Source: Anthostomella pinea
Taxonomy: Eukaryota; Ascomycota; Sordariomycetes; Xylariales; Xylariaceae
DNA length: 64,000 bases
Assembly: GCA_963556695.1 (NCBI GenBank)
Contig: CAUWAG010000020.1
Span: 1,798,001-1,862,000 of the forward strand
Direction of reading: 5' to 3'
The stretch's first letter is position 1; every line of letters starts with the position of its first letter. Of this stretch, positions 22,059-32,964 are shown piece by piece. Under the pieces are notes generated by a model. The model was not told where the DNA came from. It did no database searches and saw only the letters and a list, made by a program, of their open reading frames with translations. Both the position numbers and the translations under genes were made by a program.

Positions 22059-25000
22059 TGCAATTATGCCGATAAAGCCATCTCCAGTCAATCTGTCCTC
22101 ACTCAAGGACCACATAGCGCCAACCAGGGAGCGAGTACCAATCTGATTGACATCGTTCATGCCACGACAAGCACAGACTCATGGCTGTTTGACACAGGCT
22201 CTACTGTTCCTATTTGCAATAACAAGAAGTGGTTTACCCGCCTTCGAATGGACCCTGACCTGGTCCCCTTTAACACTGGAGGAGGCCCTATTACTCCTCA
22301 AGGTGTTGGCGACGTGGAGATACCATTCATTACCTCCAACGGTGATACCGTCACTCGGACAATCTCTGGAGTACTATTTGTGCCTTCTTTTCCAATCAAT
22401 ATTCTCTCGGGAGACCAGATGTATTGCCAAGGATGGTATTTGATGATCCGCGATCTGTTTGACCCCCATGGTACATGGGTGGCATCATTCCACCAGGGAA
22501 TGTACGTTTAGACAGAGATCCCTAGTGTCCAGAAGGACGTATACGGGATCAATCAAGCCCCGGACGTGTTCACCAATATGGTATCCGAGGATTCTTCCCA
22601 GGAACTGACCTCTCAAGCCAAATCTGTGGCGCTGAGACTACTCCACCGCTGGCATACAAGACTTGGCCACCGATCTATTGGTGACCTGATCAAGACAGCC
22701 AGTATCACCAAAGGGATTGAATTGCCGCCGAATGTACGAGAGCTGGCAAAAGAATTCACCTGTCTGGAATGTCTGGAGTCCAATCTACGTCGCCTAGTCT
22801 CTTGAGTTGAGCAGGAACATCCAGATCATGCTTTAGACCTGGTCCATATGGATACAGCCAAGCACTCTGTCCAAGGCTATGATGGTTCTCTCTATGCCAC
22901 CGTATTTGTGGATGGCAAGTCTCGTTTAAAGGAGTACTGCCCTCACGAGAAGAAAGGGGAAGCTTCCGACCAAGCCATTCGCTACTGTGAATGCGCTCAC
23001 ACCCAGTACGGGCGTTATCCGAAGCGATTCCGAATGGATGGTGGTTCTGAATACGCGAGATTCAAGCAATGGGGAGCTGAACGTGGTATCCTGTTCGAAG
23101 TCAGCGCTCCATACACTCCCGAGCAGAACGGAGTGGCTGAGAGATCCTTTGGCGTTATACACGCTCTCATTCGCAGTATTATGAAGGATTCCGGGCTACC
23201 TGAAGCCCTTTGGCCGGTTGTTGGACCTGCCGTATGTGATAGGCTCAATGTGAGCTATACATCTTTCCTCCAGGGCGTTAAGAAGACTCCCTTTAAAGTT
23301 TTCTTTGACGATCTGAACCCTGGAAAGGATAACAAGCCTGATTTGACGAATTTACTGTCAATCGGGCAGGCCGCTGTGGTCCATTTGCCGCAGCAGCGCC
23401 GCCCTAAGGGAGACAAGACCACTCCACACGCAAGGAGAGGTCGTATTCTTCGTTCCCTTGGTTCCAACCAGTACCAGGTGTATCTTACACACCTGAGAAA
23501 GGTTGTAGTTACTGCCCATCTTGAGATTTTGGATGGGTATGTACTTTCAAGGGATTTGATCCACATCTTTCCAAACTTCCGTGGTACACTCGATGACTAT
23601 GAGACAACCAGACCCGATGCTGAAGATCTGCCAGCGCCGTCTTCACCAGAGGGCGCTCACGATCCTCAGCATATATATATCGAGTCAGATAACGGAAGGG
23701 ATGGTAGAGATGATTCACCCCAACCAGTTGTCACATTAGGGACCCCTCTTGGGTCCCCTGACGCTTCTGATAATGATGATGGTCATCATTCTGACTCTGG
23801 ATATAGCAACCCTGAGCCTAGTACTGCTCTAGCTGACTCGATTCTTCTATCATCTGAACCACCTCGTCAAGAAGTAGCCCCAACGGCTGCTCTGAGGTCA
23901 AGAATCCAATCAGGGCTCAACCCAGAGAATGTACTCTCCGGAGGGCGCACTCGGAGGACTCACAACCACTACGTGGCCGAGTCTTCCACCCCTGGCATAT
24001 CTCCACATGTTACGATCGAGGCATCTTATGCCAATTGGCCGTCTTCTGACCCTGATCAGGCACTTCCCCGTAATGACGAGCCTTTTAGCTACAAGGAAGC
24101 CATGGAGTCTGCCAAGGCACCTCAATGGCTGGATGGCACTCACACAGAGATACGGGCATTGCTGCGCAATAATACCTTCATTCCTTTGTGGAGGTCTGAT
24201 CTGCCTGCTGGACATAAAACTCTCTCTAGCCGCAATGTCTATAAGCGGAAGAGGGACTCTGACGGCAACACCTCTCGGTACAAGGCTAGGGTGGTTGTAC
24301 GAGGCTTCATGCAACGTCATGGCCTCGACTATTTCGAAACCCAGGCCTCAGGCGCTCGTACTACCACCTGGAGGCTCCTTCTAGCCATTGCTGCCGTTCT
24401 GGACTGGGAAATTGACCAGATGGATGCTGTATCTGCCTTCCTGATGGGAGAACTGGATGAAGAGATCTTTATGGAGACGCCTGATGGTCTCTCTGACTTC
24501 TTTGAGATGTATCCAGATGAGAATACCATCAACTGGAGACCTGGCATGATTATGAAGCTTGCGAAACCGCTATATGGGCTCAAGCAGAGCCCCAGGCAGT
24601 GGCAGAAGCGCATTCGCAGCGCTCTGAAGGACCTCGGATTCGACCCTCTGGTCTCTGACAACGCAGTCTATGTCAACATCAGCCGTGGCATTATAATGAT
24701 CAGCTATGTCGACGATTTCCTCATTTTGGGGGCTAATCGTGACGGGATCGCTGCCTTCAAGAAGGAACTAGGTTCTACATTTGAAATAAAGGACATGGGA
24801 GCTGCTGAACACTTCCTAGGAGTCCACATTGTCAGAAACCGAGCTGAGAGGACGTTATATCTCTCTCAACAGACGTATGTGAGAAGGACTGTGGAGGCGT
24901 TTCGACCAGCAGAACACTGGCAAGATGAACGTGCCGATATCTCCTCAAGCAGTGGAACAGATGGAGTCCCTGGACAACGACCTTGAGGTCGATACACGTC

Positions 25001-25719
25001 CTATTCAGACATACCAGTCCCTGATCGGTTCTGAGAACTTCCTTGCGTCGTATACGAGACCAGATATTGCATACTCTATGGGTGTTCTCTCGCGATACCT
25101 TCACAACCCTGGCTCAGCCCAATATAAGGCCGCTCTGGGCCTACTTCGCTACTTGTGGCACTCTCAAGATCTTGGGATCAAATTTGGAGGTCCCGAATAT
25201 GTCAGGAAGACCCCCCAGGAGGTCCTTGAGATGATTCCGGATCTGCTGGTTGGTTACTGTGATGCCAGCTATGCTGGAAGCATCAAGACCAGCGCTAAAT
25301 CCACCTCAGGCTACCTGTTCACGTTTGCTGGGGGCGCTGTCTCCTGGGCATCCAAGCTGCAGACTGTTGTGGCTCAGTCTACTGTGGAATCGGAGTACTA
25401 CGCACTCTCTGAAGCCGTCAAAGAGGCTGCCTGGCTACGAGAACTGATGCTGGAACTTGGTTTCACTCTGAATGCTATCAACATCTATTCAGACAGTGCT
25501 GGAGCTATTAATTTGGCTCAGAACGCTGAATTCCATCGTCGAACTAAGCACATTCGAGTCAGGGAACACTACATTCGTCAGGAGATCTTGGAAGGCCATA
25601 TACGGCTCTCTTTCCTTGGAACTAATGAAATGCCTGCAGACGGTCTCATCAAAGCTTTGACAAAGGCAAGGTTCTTCAAGTTTCTGGAGTTGCTAGGACT
25701 GGTTCATGTAGAGGGGTGA
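22059..25719 (+). pseudogene. copia Pol (protease, integrase, RT, RNase H) with stops and frameshift
   Basis: Continues the gag frame. Protease: WLFDTGST with the catalytic Asp at 22191. Integrase: His-rich RWHTRLGH and C-L-E-C (zinc region, 22640-22790), catalytic Asp at 22851 and 23037, and the NGVAER Glu near 23135. Reverse transcriptase: the segment MDAVSAFLMGELDEEIFM, the YGLKQSPRQW motif and YVDD at 24705-24716. RNase H in the shifted frame: YCDASYAGS, ESEYYALSEA and the Asp of YSDSAG. Breaks are TAG 22509, TGA 22803, and a frame change near 24896-24905 just after the thumb region. All three stops (with that at 22056) differ from a sense codon by one transition. Pol is not expected to be made in full. 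Confidence 0.9.
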
Positions 25720-25743
25720 TATTCTGGTTATGTTAATTCCCTC

Positions 25744-25757
25744 AGTCTGAGAGGGCG
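25744..25757 (+). other. polypurine-like tract before the 3' LTR
   Basis: The stretch ending GAGAGGGCG lies directly against the 3' LTR and fits a plus-strand priming site, though it is short and interrupted by pyrimidines. Confidence 0.45.
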
Positions 25758-25955
25758 TGTTGGATTCTGGGCTACGTTAGCCCATCCATAGTCATCCTTC
25801 AGGATCACCATCCCCATTTGTGACTCTGTCACATACGTGGCCAATATAAGGCCACGTATCCTTTCCTTTAGTATCTTGGATATATATAGGGCCATTCTGG
25901 CCGCTCCAGAGTAGCTGGAATTCCTCTCCTTAATAGAACACTTTGAAATCTAACA
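25758..25955 (+). repeat. 3' LTR (198 bp)
   Basis: Same length as the 5' LTR, identical except for one base near 25862. Followed by the right copy of the CAAGA target duplication (25956-25960). Confidence 0.95.
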
Positions 25956-25960
25956 CAAGA
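25956..25960. repeat. 5-bp target site duplication, right copy
   Basis: CAAGA, matching 20583-20587. Confidence 0.9.
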
Positions 25961-26735
25961 ACCTTGCAGTCTTTCTCTTGAGAATCCCGCCACCATCGCG
26001 TGCACCCGAAACGCCAGGTAACAAACGTGAAAAGAGATAACTCCGAACCAAAACGAGTGGATGAAAGGAAACGAAAGCCGAGTAGGAAATAGAAGGGAAT
26101 AGGAAATGCTGCTCGTCCATTCCGAGCCACCGAACGCTCCACCATAACATTGAGAGCCAACATCAAGCACGAGCAGGCCGTATGGCGCAATGGTCAAATG
26201 CGCCTGGTTGTGTTCTCGTTTGTGCGGTGGGCGACGAGAACAAGTGGGTTCGAATCCTGCTATGGCCCCCTTTCTGACCCGGCTTGTGCGAGTCGATAAC
26301 CAGCACACGACAGTGGAGAGGCCCCATTTTATTGCAGAGCCCGATAACCAAGCAGCTTGTCTCCACAATACCCACTCCTGCGAGGTTTTCCCCCTTGTGG
26401 TTTCCCTCGCCAGCAGATAACAAACACCTACTCCACCCACCAATGCGACATATATCGAACGGCTACTGGAACGATATGTACACCAGAGAACTGAGGTTCA
26501 CTGGGTCGCTTTGTCACTAGATAGGAGGTTTTTCTGACGGAATCGTGCTTGGGTATTGACTAAAACCATCTGAACACTCCAGATTGGTACCGCTACAGCG
26601 AGGATAGGCTCGTGCGCGGATCTGAATGTATCTAATTTGACACCTCTACAACCTTGCGATGCAATGGCTCTGGGAGGCGTGGTTTGCACTACTGAGGAGC
26701 TACCCCCCACGTTAAATACAAATCAAATCAATCAA
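25961..26735. other. intergenic between retrotransposon and TerD gene
   Basis: Contains the tRNA-like gene at 26176-26267. Otherwise only frames that read across the tRNA-like sequence, which I reject. The right end is the 3' flank of the TerD-domain gene. Confidence 0.55.
26176..26267 (+). tRNA. tRNA-like gene, anticodon arm unresolved (intron or pseudogene)
   Basis: The acceptor halves GGCCGTA and TATGGCC pair over seven bases (one G-T). The D arm GCGC...GCGC with an AATGGTCAAAT loop gives a perfect A box, TGGCGCAATGG. The T arm GTGGG-TTCGAAT-CCTGC gives a perfect B box, GGTTCGAATCC. Between D and T arms lie 39 nt, about 17 more than a class I tRNA needs; most of it forms a strong hairpin (TTGT-G-TTCTCGT with ACGAGAACAA). 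This suits an intron-bearing tRNA or a tRNA-derived element, but I could not build a 5-bp anticodon stem, so no amino acid is assigned. The first TTTT is about 60 nt downstream. Confidence 0.5.
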
Positions 26736-27365
26736 TCAAGCACGAGCAAACAGGATTCTGTTGCGCTTACACATCTCTTCATAATCGAACTCATAGCTCT
26801 CCTCAACACGCTTGAGAACCCATCTCTTCCTTTCGGTCTCCTCGCGGACCAATGTCGCGACATGCATGGTCTTGATGTTGTCTCTCCCACGGGGCATTTC
26901 GAACCTCGCAAGTTTTGCTTCTTCTTTGGGCTTGGGTATCTTGATACCCTTGAATAACCGACAGTGTGCTCCCTGAATTTGTCCGAAGTGTTGACCCCTC
27001 GCCACAGCGTCGTAGATCGTGATCCAGATTTCGACATGTGTGATGGTGGCAGGCAGTTTGTTCAGTTCAAACCAAAGCTGTTCGTCGTCGCCTTTTCCAA
27101 CGCCAGTGCGGTTGTCCTTCGATAATTGAATCGATTTACACTTGCTTGCCAAGTGCCCGTAGTAGACGACGTCGCGATAGGCGCCACCACTTTTGAGTAT
27201 GGCCCAGGCATCGAGATCTGCATCCTCGTCATTGGTCTCCTCCTTCTTGGCGTCCCAACCTAGACCAATGGTGACACGGTCTAGGCCCTTGTCGATGCAG
27301 AATGGGGCCTCCGTCTTGAGGCTGAAGTATCCCTCCATAGGGTTCTCTTCGGCCGTCTCGCCCAT
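26736..27365 (-). CDS. TerD-domain (tellurium-resistance family) protein
   Basis: Single-exon protein of 209 aa with a TerD domain, a calcium-binding beta-sandwich known mainly from bacterial ter stress operons. Visible: VTIGLGWDAKK (strand 1), the acidic DEDADLDAWAI segment (Ca2+ ligands DLD), YYGHLASKCKSIQLSKDNRT, the signature GVGKGDDEQLWFELNKLP, and ITIYDAVARGQHFGQIQGAH before the last strands. The remaining ~70 residues are Lys/Arg/Glu-rich. No other ter genes are nearby. Fungal TerD proteins are scattered, and transfer from bacteria is possible but not shown here. The ATG at 27365 is the only plausible start. Role inferred: stress-related metal or ligand binding. Confidence 0.85.
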   Translation of the reverse strand: MGETAEENPMEGYFSLKTEAPFCIDKGLDRVTIGLGWDAKKEETNDEDADLDAWAILKSGGAYRDVVYYGHLASKCKSIQLSKDNRTGVGKGDDEQLWFELNKLPATITHVEIWITIYDAVARGQHFGQIQGAHCRLFKGIKIPKPKEEAKLARFEMPRGRDNIKTMHVATLVREETERKRWVLKRVEESYEFDYEEMCKRNRILFARA

Positions 27366-28705
27366 TTCGAAGCCGAAGTGTTGCTTGAGGCTCGAGAGTG
27401 GTCGACCACCAGGGGATTATAGTAGAAAAGATGCGTCCGTTGGTGCTTTGAAAGCGCTTTGGGGTGGATTGTCGAGTGGATGGATGGGTGGATGGATGAT
27501 TTGCACTGAGATGGATGGGCAAGAGGACGTCCTTTATAGACAGATTCAGCGCCCCGAGACCGAGCGAATGCAAGGAACGAGTGAATAGAGCCGCAGGGCT
27601 GAAGTCATGCTGTGAAACATTCTTGCGGAGCCTGACAAAGGAATGCATCGTTTGTAGTTGGCATCCTGAGGCAGTTGGCCACTAGACTGGAACGCGCAGG
27701 CTGTTTGCCTCCCTTTCGTACGACCAACTCGAAGTTGGGACCTGCAATCTGCTCCCATGCCGGTAGGCACGTTGATCTTGTGAGCTCGCTTACACCTCAG
27801 CTATGTCTGGGCTCTTTGTTCATGGTAGTCCAGGTTTCCTGGTCGATTGGCATGGGAGTCCAAATGCGGCCATCACATGTCGGCATGGGCATCGAAAAAT
27901 GTGCAACTGGTCGTCACGGTGTCCATGCTGGTATCACCAACATGGTTGATCAGTCTGCCCCCCTGCCGGTAGGTACACTGACCATGTGAGCTCGCTTATA
28001 TCTCTGCTATGTCTGAGGTCTTTGCTTTTAGTCGTCTACGTATGGTAAATTGGCATGGGGGTCCAAATGCAGCCATCACATGTCGGCATGGGGGATCGAA
28101 ACGTGTGCGACTGGTCGTCACGGTGTCCTGCTGGTATCACCAACATGGCTGATCAGAGTCACGCAGAGTACAGCATGTTGTTCTGCATGCATCTTCATTC
28201 CTAGATGTGGTTCTCCTTCTCTCTTCCTAACCTGCCAACAGCAAGAAACTGGTGGTGGTATCAGGGATACCCCCCCTCCGACTGCCGTAATTCGACGCAC
28301 TGCTCACCGAGGCTCTGCCTCCCACTTGCTTCCTCGATCATGTACTGGCAAGCATCCCGATGGCATTGCCATACTCTCGATTTCACCCCAGTCGGCGCGA
28401 TGACCAGGTTTTTTGAGTCCAGCACCGTATGTCGAGCGAACACACAGCATATCCTCAGCACCATCGCCCTGTATGCCGCGGTAACATCCCCACCACTCGT
28501 TACGGCTTCGCTGGTCTGGTCCCCTACAGTACCTCATTCAAATGCGCCTCCATATCCTCTTACCTGATTGCCACTCCTCCCAGGACATCCCATATGATCC
28601 GGGATGCCCACCTCCTTCCTCACCAACCCGGATACCCGACGATACTACCCTCCACGCAACTCCCCAAAACTCCCCTCTCCGTCATACAGCCTCAAGAACC
28701 AGAAC
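27366..28705. other. intergenic, 1.3 kb, with a tandem duplication
   Basis: No gene supported. It holds the 5' flank of the TerD gene (with a short TGGATGGG-type repeat at 27477-27497), a diverged ~200-bp tandem duplication listed separately, and the 3' flank of the glycoside hydrolase gene. Confidence 0.6.
27754..28156. repeat. two tandem ~200-bp direct repeats, diverged
   Basis: Copy 1 (about 27754-27953) and copy 2 (about 27961-28156) both run from TGCCGGTAGG to TTGATCAG/CTGATCAG. They share long segments such as CATCACATGTCGGCATGGG and CTGGTATCACCAACATGG, with scattered changes and small gaps. No coding frame or transposon ends accompany them. Confidence 0.8.
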
Positions 28706-30499
28706 CTAGTCCAGGTGACCCTCTGCCGCCGCTGGTACAAACTCTCTCGTAGTCTGCGAGGGCATGTCTTCCCGGTGGTAGTCGAAGACACGGTAAATTC
28801 CCGTCGTCGGATCGTACCACTTGGCGCCAATTTCGCTCCCCTCGAGGGTCGTGATCTCGACAGAGAATGCTCTTCCGGTAGGGTTGTAAACCATGATCCA
28901 CGACCCTTTTGAGTCACGAAGTGCAGTAATGCGCTCATCGTCCGTTCCTGTACTCGTTTCAGTGTCTGCAAAACCGAGAGTAAAGGCGGGTATTAGTCCA
29001 TTCTGGGTGTTGGCAAGATCCTTACCGATATCTCCAACAAGCAGTTCCTGAGCCGGAACTGTAGAGAAATTCATGGTACTTCTACGATCCATCACAGCTT
29101 TCTTGATGTATTGCATTTGACCTGAGCCCGGCAGATGAAGATCCTCTGCCCAAGAGCGTGCAGGTCCACTGCCATCAGGGCTGAAGAGGCCGGGAATGTA
29201 CATCTGCATCACGTTGTTTGCTCCGTACGTGACGCCAGCGGCACCGGAAAATACCTTTCGCTTTCATCAGCTTTCAGTTCTCATAATACAAGACCACCCG
29301 GGCACCTACAGCCTGCCAACTCCCCACGCGTATATCGGTAGCGTTCCAGTAAGGATTACCAGCCTTGCCGTTGATATACCTATCATAATTTCAAGTTGTT
29401 AGCTTGGTCCGATACAGACAATGTCACCAGCGTGATCGTTTCCAAAACAAAACAAAAACCGTATGACCTACCTGCCTTCGTAGTGTGCCTCGTTATCTAG
29501 CACTGGTCTTTTTCTTTCGCTCTTTTCTCCTCCCGAATACATGAGTGTGACTGGTTCCCATCCACGACGGGCGTTCCACCAAGGGATAGGTGGGTTGGGT
29601 GGATAGTCAGCGTGGCCGGATTGGCTGGCGTCAAAAGTAAGCCATGAGCTGCCTCCGAAGAAAGCGCTGGCAAGCGCCAGTGGTCCGTCTTGGAACCATT
29701 GATTCGTTGGATGGATGGTCATCAACGGCCACCAGGAATCTTTTCCAGTCCGATTCCTAGCGGCGAGGGCAGAACGTTCGCCGTCCACAGTACCATCGAC
29801 AAGCTTGTTATAGATGTTGCTCCAGCTTGTGAACGTGTACGTAGACGGCACACCTCCCGCGGCATAATCAGCCTTGACTGCAGTTTTGTTTGTCCACCAT
29901 GGATTTGTGTCAGCGCCGAGGATTTTGGGCAAGTAAGGATAGCGCTGTCCGATGAAGTGGCCGAATGGGTAGGTTGTGGTGGAGTCGATGAACGAGCCAA
30001 CATTTTCTGAGGTCGTTAGAGGCGAAGTACACATGATGAGCGCGTGGTGATACTCACGGTCTGAATGGATGTACTTTCCCCATGCAGGGACGAGCCCGAT
30101 ACGGATGCCCTTGCTCCACGCGAGCTCCACGATGGAATCAATATATGCCCAATATAGTTCATTGGGCCGTGAGATATCATTGTTGATGAAGGTGAGATCC
30201 CCGTTTCTGTTTGGGCTGTCAATTCCGATCTGGGTGAAGCCTACAGCAAGGACAATATTGAATCCCTTGGCGGCTCGATCAGCCAGATACGCTTCGCACT
30301 CGGAGAAGTTGAGCCGGTGAAATAGCAACCAAGCTGTATCCGCCTGCCAGAAGAAGGGCTTGTTGTTCGAGTCTTGGAAGAAATGGCCGTCCGGGGATGG
30401 TAGCAGTGCATATTCATCTGGCACGACGCACGAAGTCGCAGCCAGATGCACCAACAACACATGAGTCAGGGATCGAAAAAGAGTGAAGGCCCTCATCAT
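28706..30499 (-). CDS. secreted DUF4038 (apiosidase-like) glycoside hydrolase
   Basis: Predicted secreted (alpha/beta)8-barrel glycoside hydrolase of the DUF4038/GH140-like group with a C-terminal collagen-binding-type beta domain. Exons 30058-30499, 29472-30006, 29310-29379, 29026-29254 and 28706-28965 join in frame to 511 aa; two introns are multiples of three. Residues 1-25 form a signal peptide. Family landmarks: FFWQADTAWLLFHRLNFSEC, GFNIVLAVGFTQI, WSKGIRIGLVPAWGKY, PFGHFIGQRYPYLPKILGAD, PVLDNEAHYEGR (acidic residues of the active site region), and SGAAGVTYGANNVMQM. The end (IMVYNPTGRAF, AKWYDPTTGIYRVF) is the beta domain. Likely acts on plant pectin-type or other polysaccharides; substrate is inference. 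Confidence 0.9.
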
Positions 30500-31116
30500 T
30501 CATGGGCGAGCGAAATTAGCATCTGAATTGATTCGATACTTGGTATGGAAGCACATCTTCAAGACTGAATCGCCTTACGATTTGATACTCCAGCGGGCCA
30601 AGACGCTAGACTGTCCATCCCACCGCGCCGCATAGATTGTCATTATTCGGCGGATGTTGCAAGTGAATTTTCGGTTGCATTTCTCCTTTCAACTTTGCGT
30701 GTGACGTCGACGGGATGCGGAGCATGCGGAGGTGAGGTGGAACGCGGGAATGCTCGGCATGGCACGGCCCGAGGCTAGCTATCATCCCAAGCTGCAGGGT
30801 GCTGATAGGTGGAATAATGTCCAGCTTTAACGAGGCTGATGTGATGCACCTCGACACTCTCCGCGCTCTGCTCACCAGCACCGGCTTAATGGACTGACTG
30901 TTTCGAGAAGATACAGATGCGTGTACTTAACGAGCACCATGATGATATACACGCGAAGACTATCAACTACCACGTTCCACCAAGCCAGACAGGAATACTC
31001 CGTCTTCGGCCCAGTAACATTATACGATCACTACCCGCCAACCCATGACCGGGCCAGGCACCAGATGGCCGCAACACTGACGCTCAGGCTTCCCCCAATA
31101 TACCAGCAGAAGAACT
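30500..31116. other. intergenic, nothing seen
   Basis: About 620 bp between two minus-strand genes: the promoter side of the glycoside hydrolase and the 3' flank of the monooxygenase. Short chance frames only. Confidence 0.6.
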
Positions 31117-32964
31117 TCACTCCGGGATCGGATGCTCATCGGAGGAGACACCTTTCTTCCATCTGAACGAAGCAGCCACATGTTCCGCCGGAGGCCCAGT
31201 CTGGCCTGCTCTGCGATAGAAGTTCTCCCTATACGTGCCTGCAGGCACCTCATAGTCATCCCAGAAGAGACCCCTCTGCCGCAGCTCTGGCAGGAGGAGT
31301 TTGATGATATCTTTGAATGACTGTGGGAATAGGGCGTATGCCTAGAGAAATGGTGGTCAGGACTTCTTGGGCTCGGATGTAGAAGATAAGGGGGGAGGGA
31401 TAGAGGCTTACCAGATTGAATCCATCCACGTCGGCCTCACGGACCCAAGTCTCGAGCCCGTCCGCGACTTGCGAAGCTGTGCCGACGAGGACGGGGCCGT
31501 TGCCGCCGATGCTGACGTGCTCGGCGATTATATGCTTGGTCCACTTGCTGGTTCCCGGGGAGAATCTCGCATAGGCCTCCACTGTTGATCTGGATTATGT
31601 CAGTCAGTCTGTAGTCCTAGCCGCGTCGGTATTGAAGAACACTTACTTGACAGCGTTACTCTCAACATGTCTCAGCTCCTCTTCATCCCCATATTTACTC
31701 AGGTCGATCCCAGTCCAGCCTCCAAACAGAGCCAGTGCCCCATCATGCGAAGCATACTTCCTGTACTCCGCCAGCTTCTCCTGTGCTTCCTGCTCCGTCT
31801 CGCCCAGGATCGGAGTCACAAGCGCCAATACCTTGATATCGGTCGGGTCCCGACCATACTGCTTCTCCGCCGTACTCCGGATCTCAGCGATATTCCTGGC
31901 GCATACTTCTGGCGCGTGTGACGAAACGAAGATTCCTTCGGCGTGCTGGGCGGCGAACTGCTTTCCAGCCTTCGAAGTGCCCGCTTGCAGTATCACGGGT
32001 GTTCTCTGGGGGCTCGGTTGGCAGATATGCGGTCCGGGGACCGTGAAGAACTTGCCGTTGTGTTTGATGTTGCGGACGAGTTCGGGGGCCGTGTAGATGC
32101 CCTTCTCTCGGTCAAGCTGGACTGCGTCGTCACGCCAGGAGGATTCTAAGAGCTTGTACACCACTCGCATGTACTCTTCAGCTTGTGCGTAGCGGTCATC
32201 ATGCTGCTCTCGTTAGCGGACCGAGTGATAATGCGGTAGATGTAGGTCTGTCACCTGTGGTTGTTCGGCTCGTCCCATGTTCCTAGCAGCAGAGTCGAGA
32301 TAGCTAGTCACGACCTGACCGGTAGTAAGTTACTGACATGCGCAGCGTAATGATGATCATCTGAGCTTACGTTCCATCCTAGCCTGACGTCTTGTCAGTC
32401 GCGCGTTGTTATCTGGTGGGGAAGGCTACATACCGCCCTCCACTGAGGTGATCAGCAGTAGACAGCCGCCTGGCCAGATGGTATGGCTGCTCGTAGGTCG
32501 TAGACACCGTAACTCCGAAGCCAATGCTCTTCGTGGCGGCAGCCATGGCAGAGACGACTGACAGTGGTTCATTAACCGGCCATTGAGCACCCGATATGAT
32601 AGCAGCTTCGAGTGACCCTTGATAGACATCATATCCACCTAGGCATGAGCAATAAGTATTCAGTTGTTCTGCCGCCGGAAATGATGGACGATATTCCTTA
32701 CCGAGAACATCAGCAATGAAGATACCGTGGAACTTGGCGTCTTCTAGTAGCTTTGCGAGCTCGACCCAGTGTGACACCTCGTTGAATCGCCACGACTGAT
32801 CTTCTGGGTGTCGCCATAGGCCGGGCGATTGGTGCCCGCTGCCTGGGCCAGCATGGCTGGGTAAGTCTCCAACCCGAGCGGAGTCCATGGACTCGGGATC
32901 ACTTACACATCTCCACGAAGGCATTGAGCACAAGGCTTTTCTTTGGCTTGGAGTCCGCGGACAT
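31117..32964 (-). CDS. FMN-dependent luciferase-like monooxygenase (NtaA/SnaA/DszA type)
   Basis: Two-component flavin monooxygenase using reduced FMN from a separate reductase; relatives attack nitrilotriacetate, dibenzothiophene sulfone or similar small molecules. Eight exons join in frame to 478 aa: 32907-32964, 32702-32842, 32434-32638, 32371-32383, 32255-32314, 31647-32203, 31412-31589 and 31117-31341. Exon 4 is only 13 nt. Landmarks: LNAFVEMCSGHQSPGLWRHP, FHGIFIADVLGGYDVYQGS, STTYEQPYHLARRLSTADHL, GGRLGWNVVTSYLDSAARN, HDDRYAQAEEYMRVVYKL, VILQAGTSKAGKQFAAQHAE, GTASQVADGLETWV and LLLPELRQRGLFWDDYEVP. These occur in NtaA order. Cytosolic; no targeting signal. It sits in a run of minus-strand accessory genes with another flavin monooxygenase. 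Confidence 0.92.

Larger units (their letters stand above)
20588..25955 (+). mobile_element. Ty1/copia-type LTR retrotransposon, structurally complete, coding frame broken
   Basis: Element of 5,368 bp with two 198-bp LTRs, TG...CA ends (TGTT/AACA), a 5-bp target duplication, a primer-binding site directly after the 5' LTR, and a purine-rich stretch before the 3' LTR. Domain order protease-integrase-reverse transcriptase-RNase H places it in Ty1/copia. Gag and pol share one reading frame from 21033, interrupted by TAG at 22056, TAG at 22509 and TGA at 22803, and a frameshift near 24900. LTRs differ at one position (A versus T), which suggests a recent insertion. It is therefore probably a non-autonomous copy moved by proteins of a sister element. 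It lies between an acetyltransferase gene and a tRNA-like gene. Confidence 0.95.

Noticed and set aside
25868..26443. Minus-strand 191-aa ORF between the retrotransposon and the TerD gene
   Set aside because: Reads through the 3' LTR end and the tRNA-like gene; no family resemblance.
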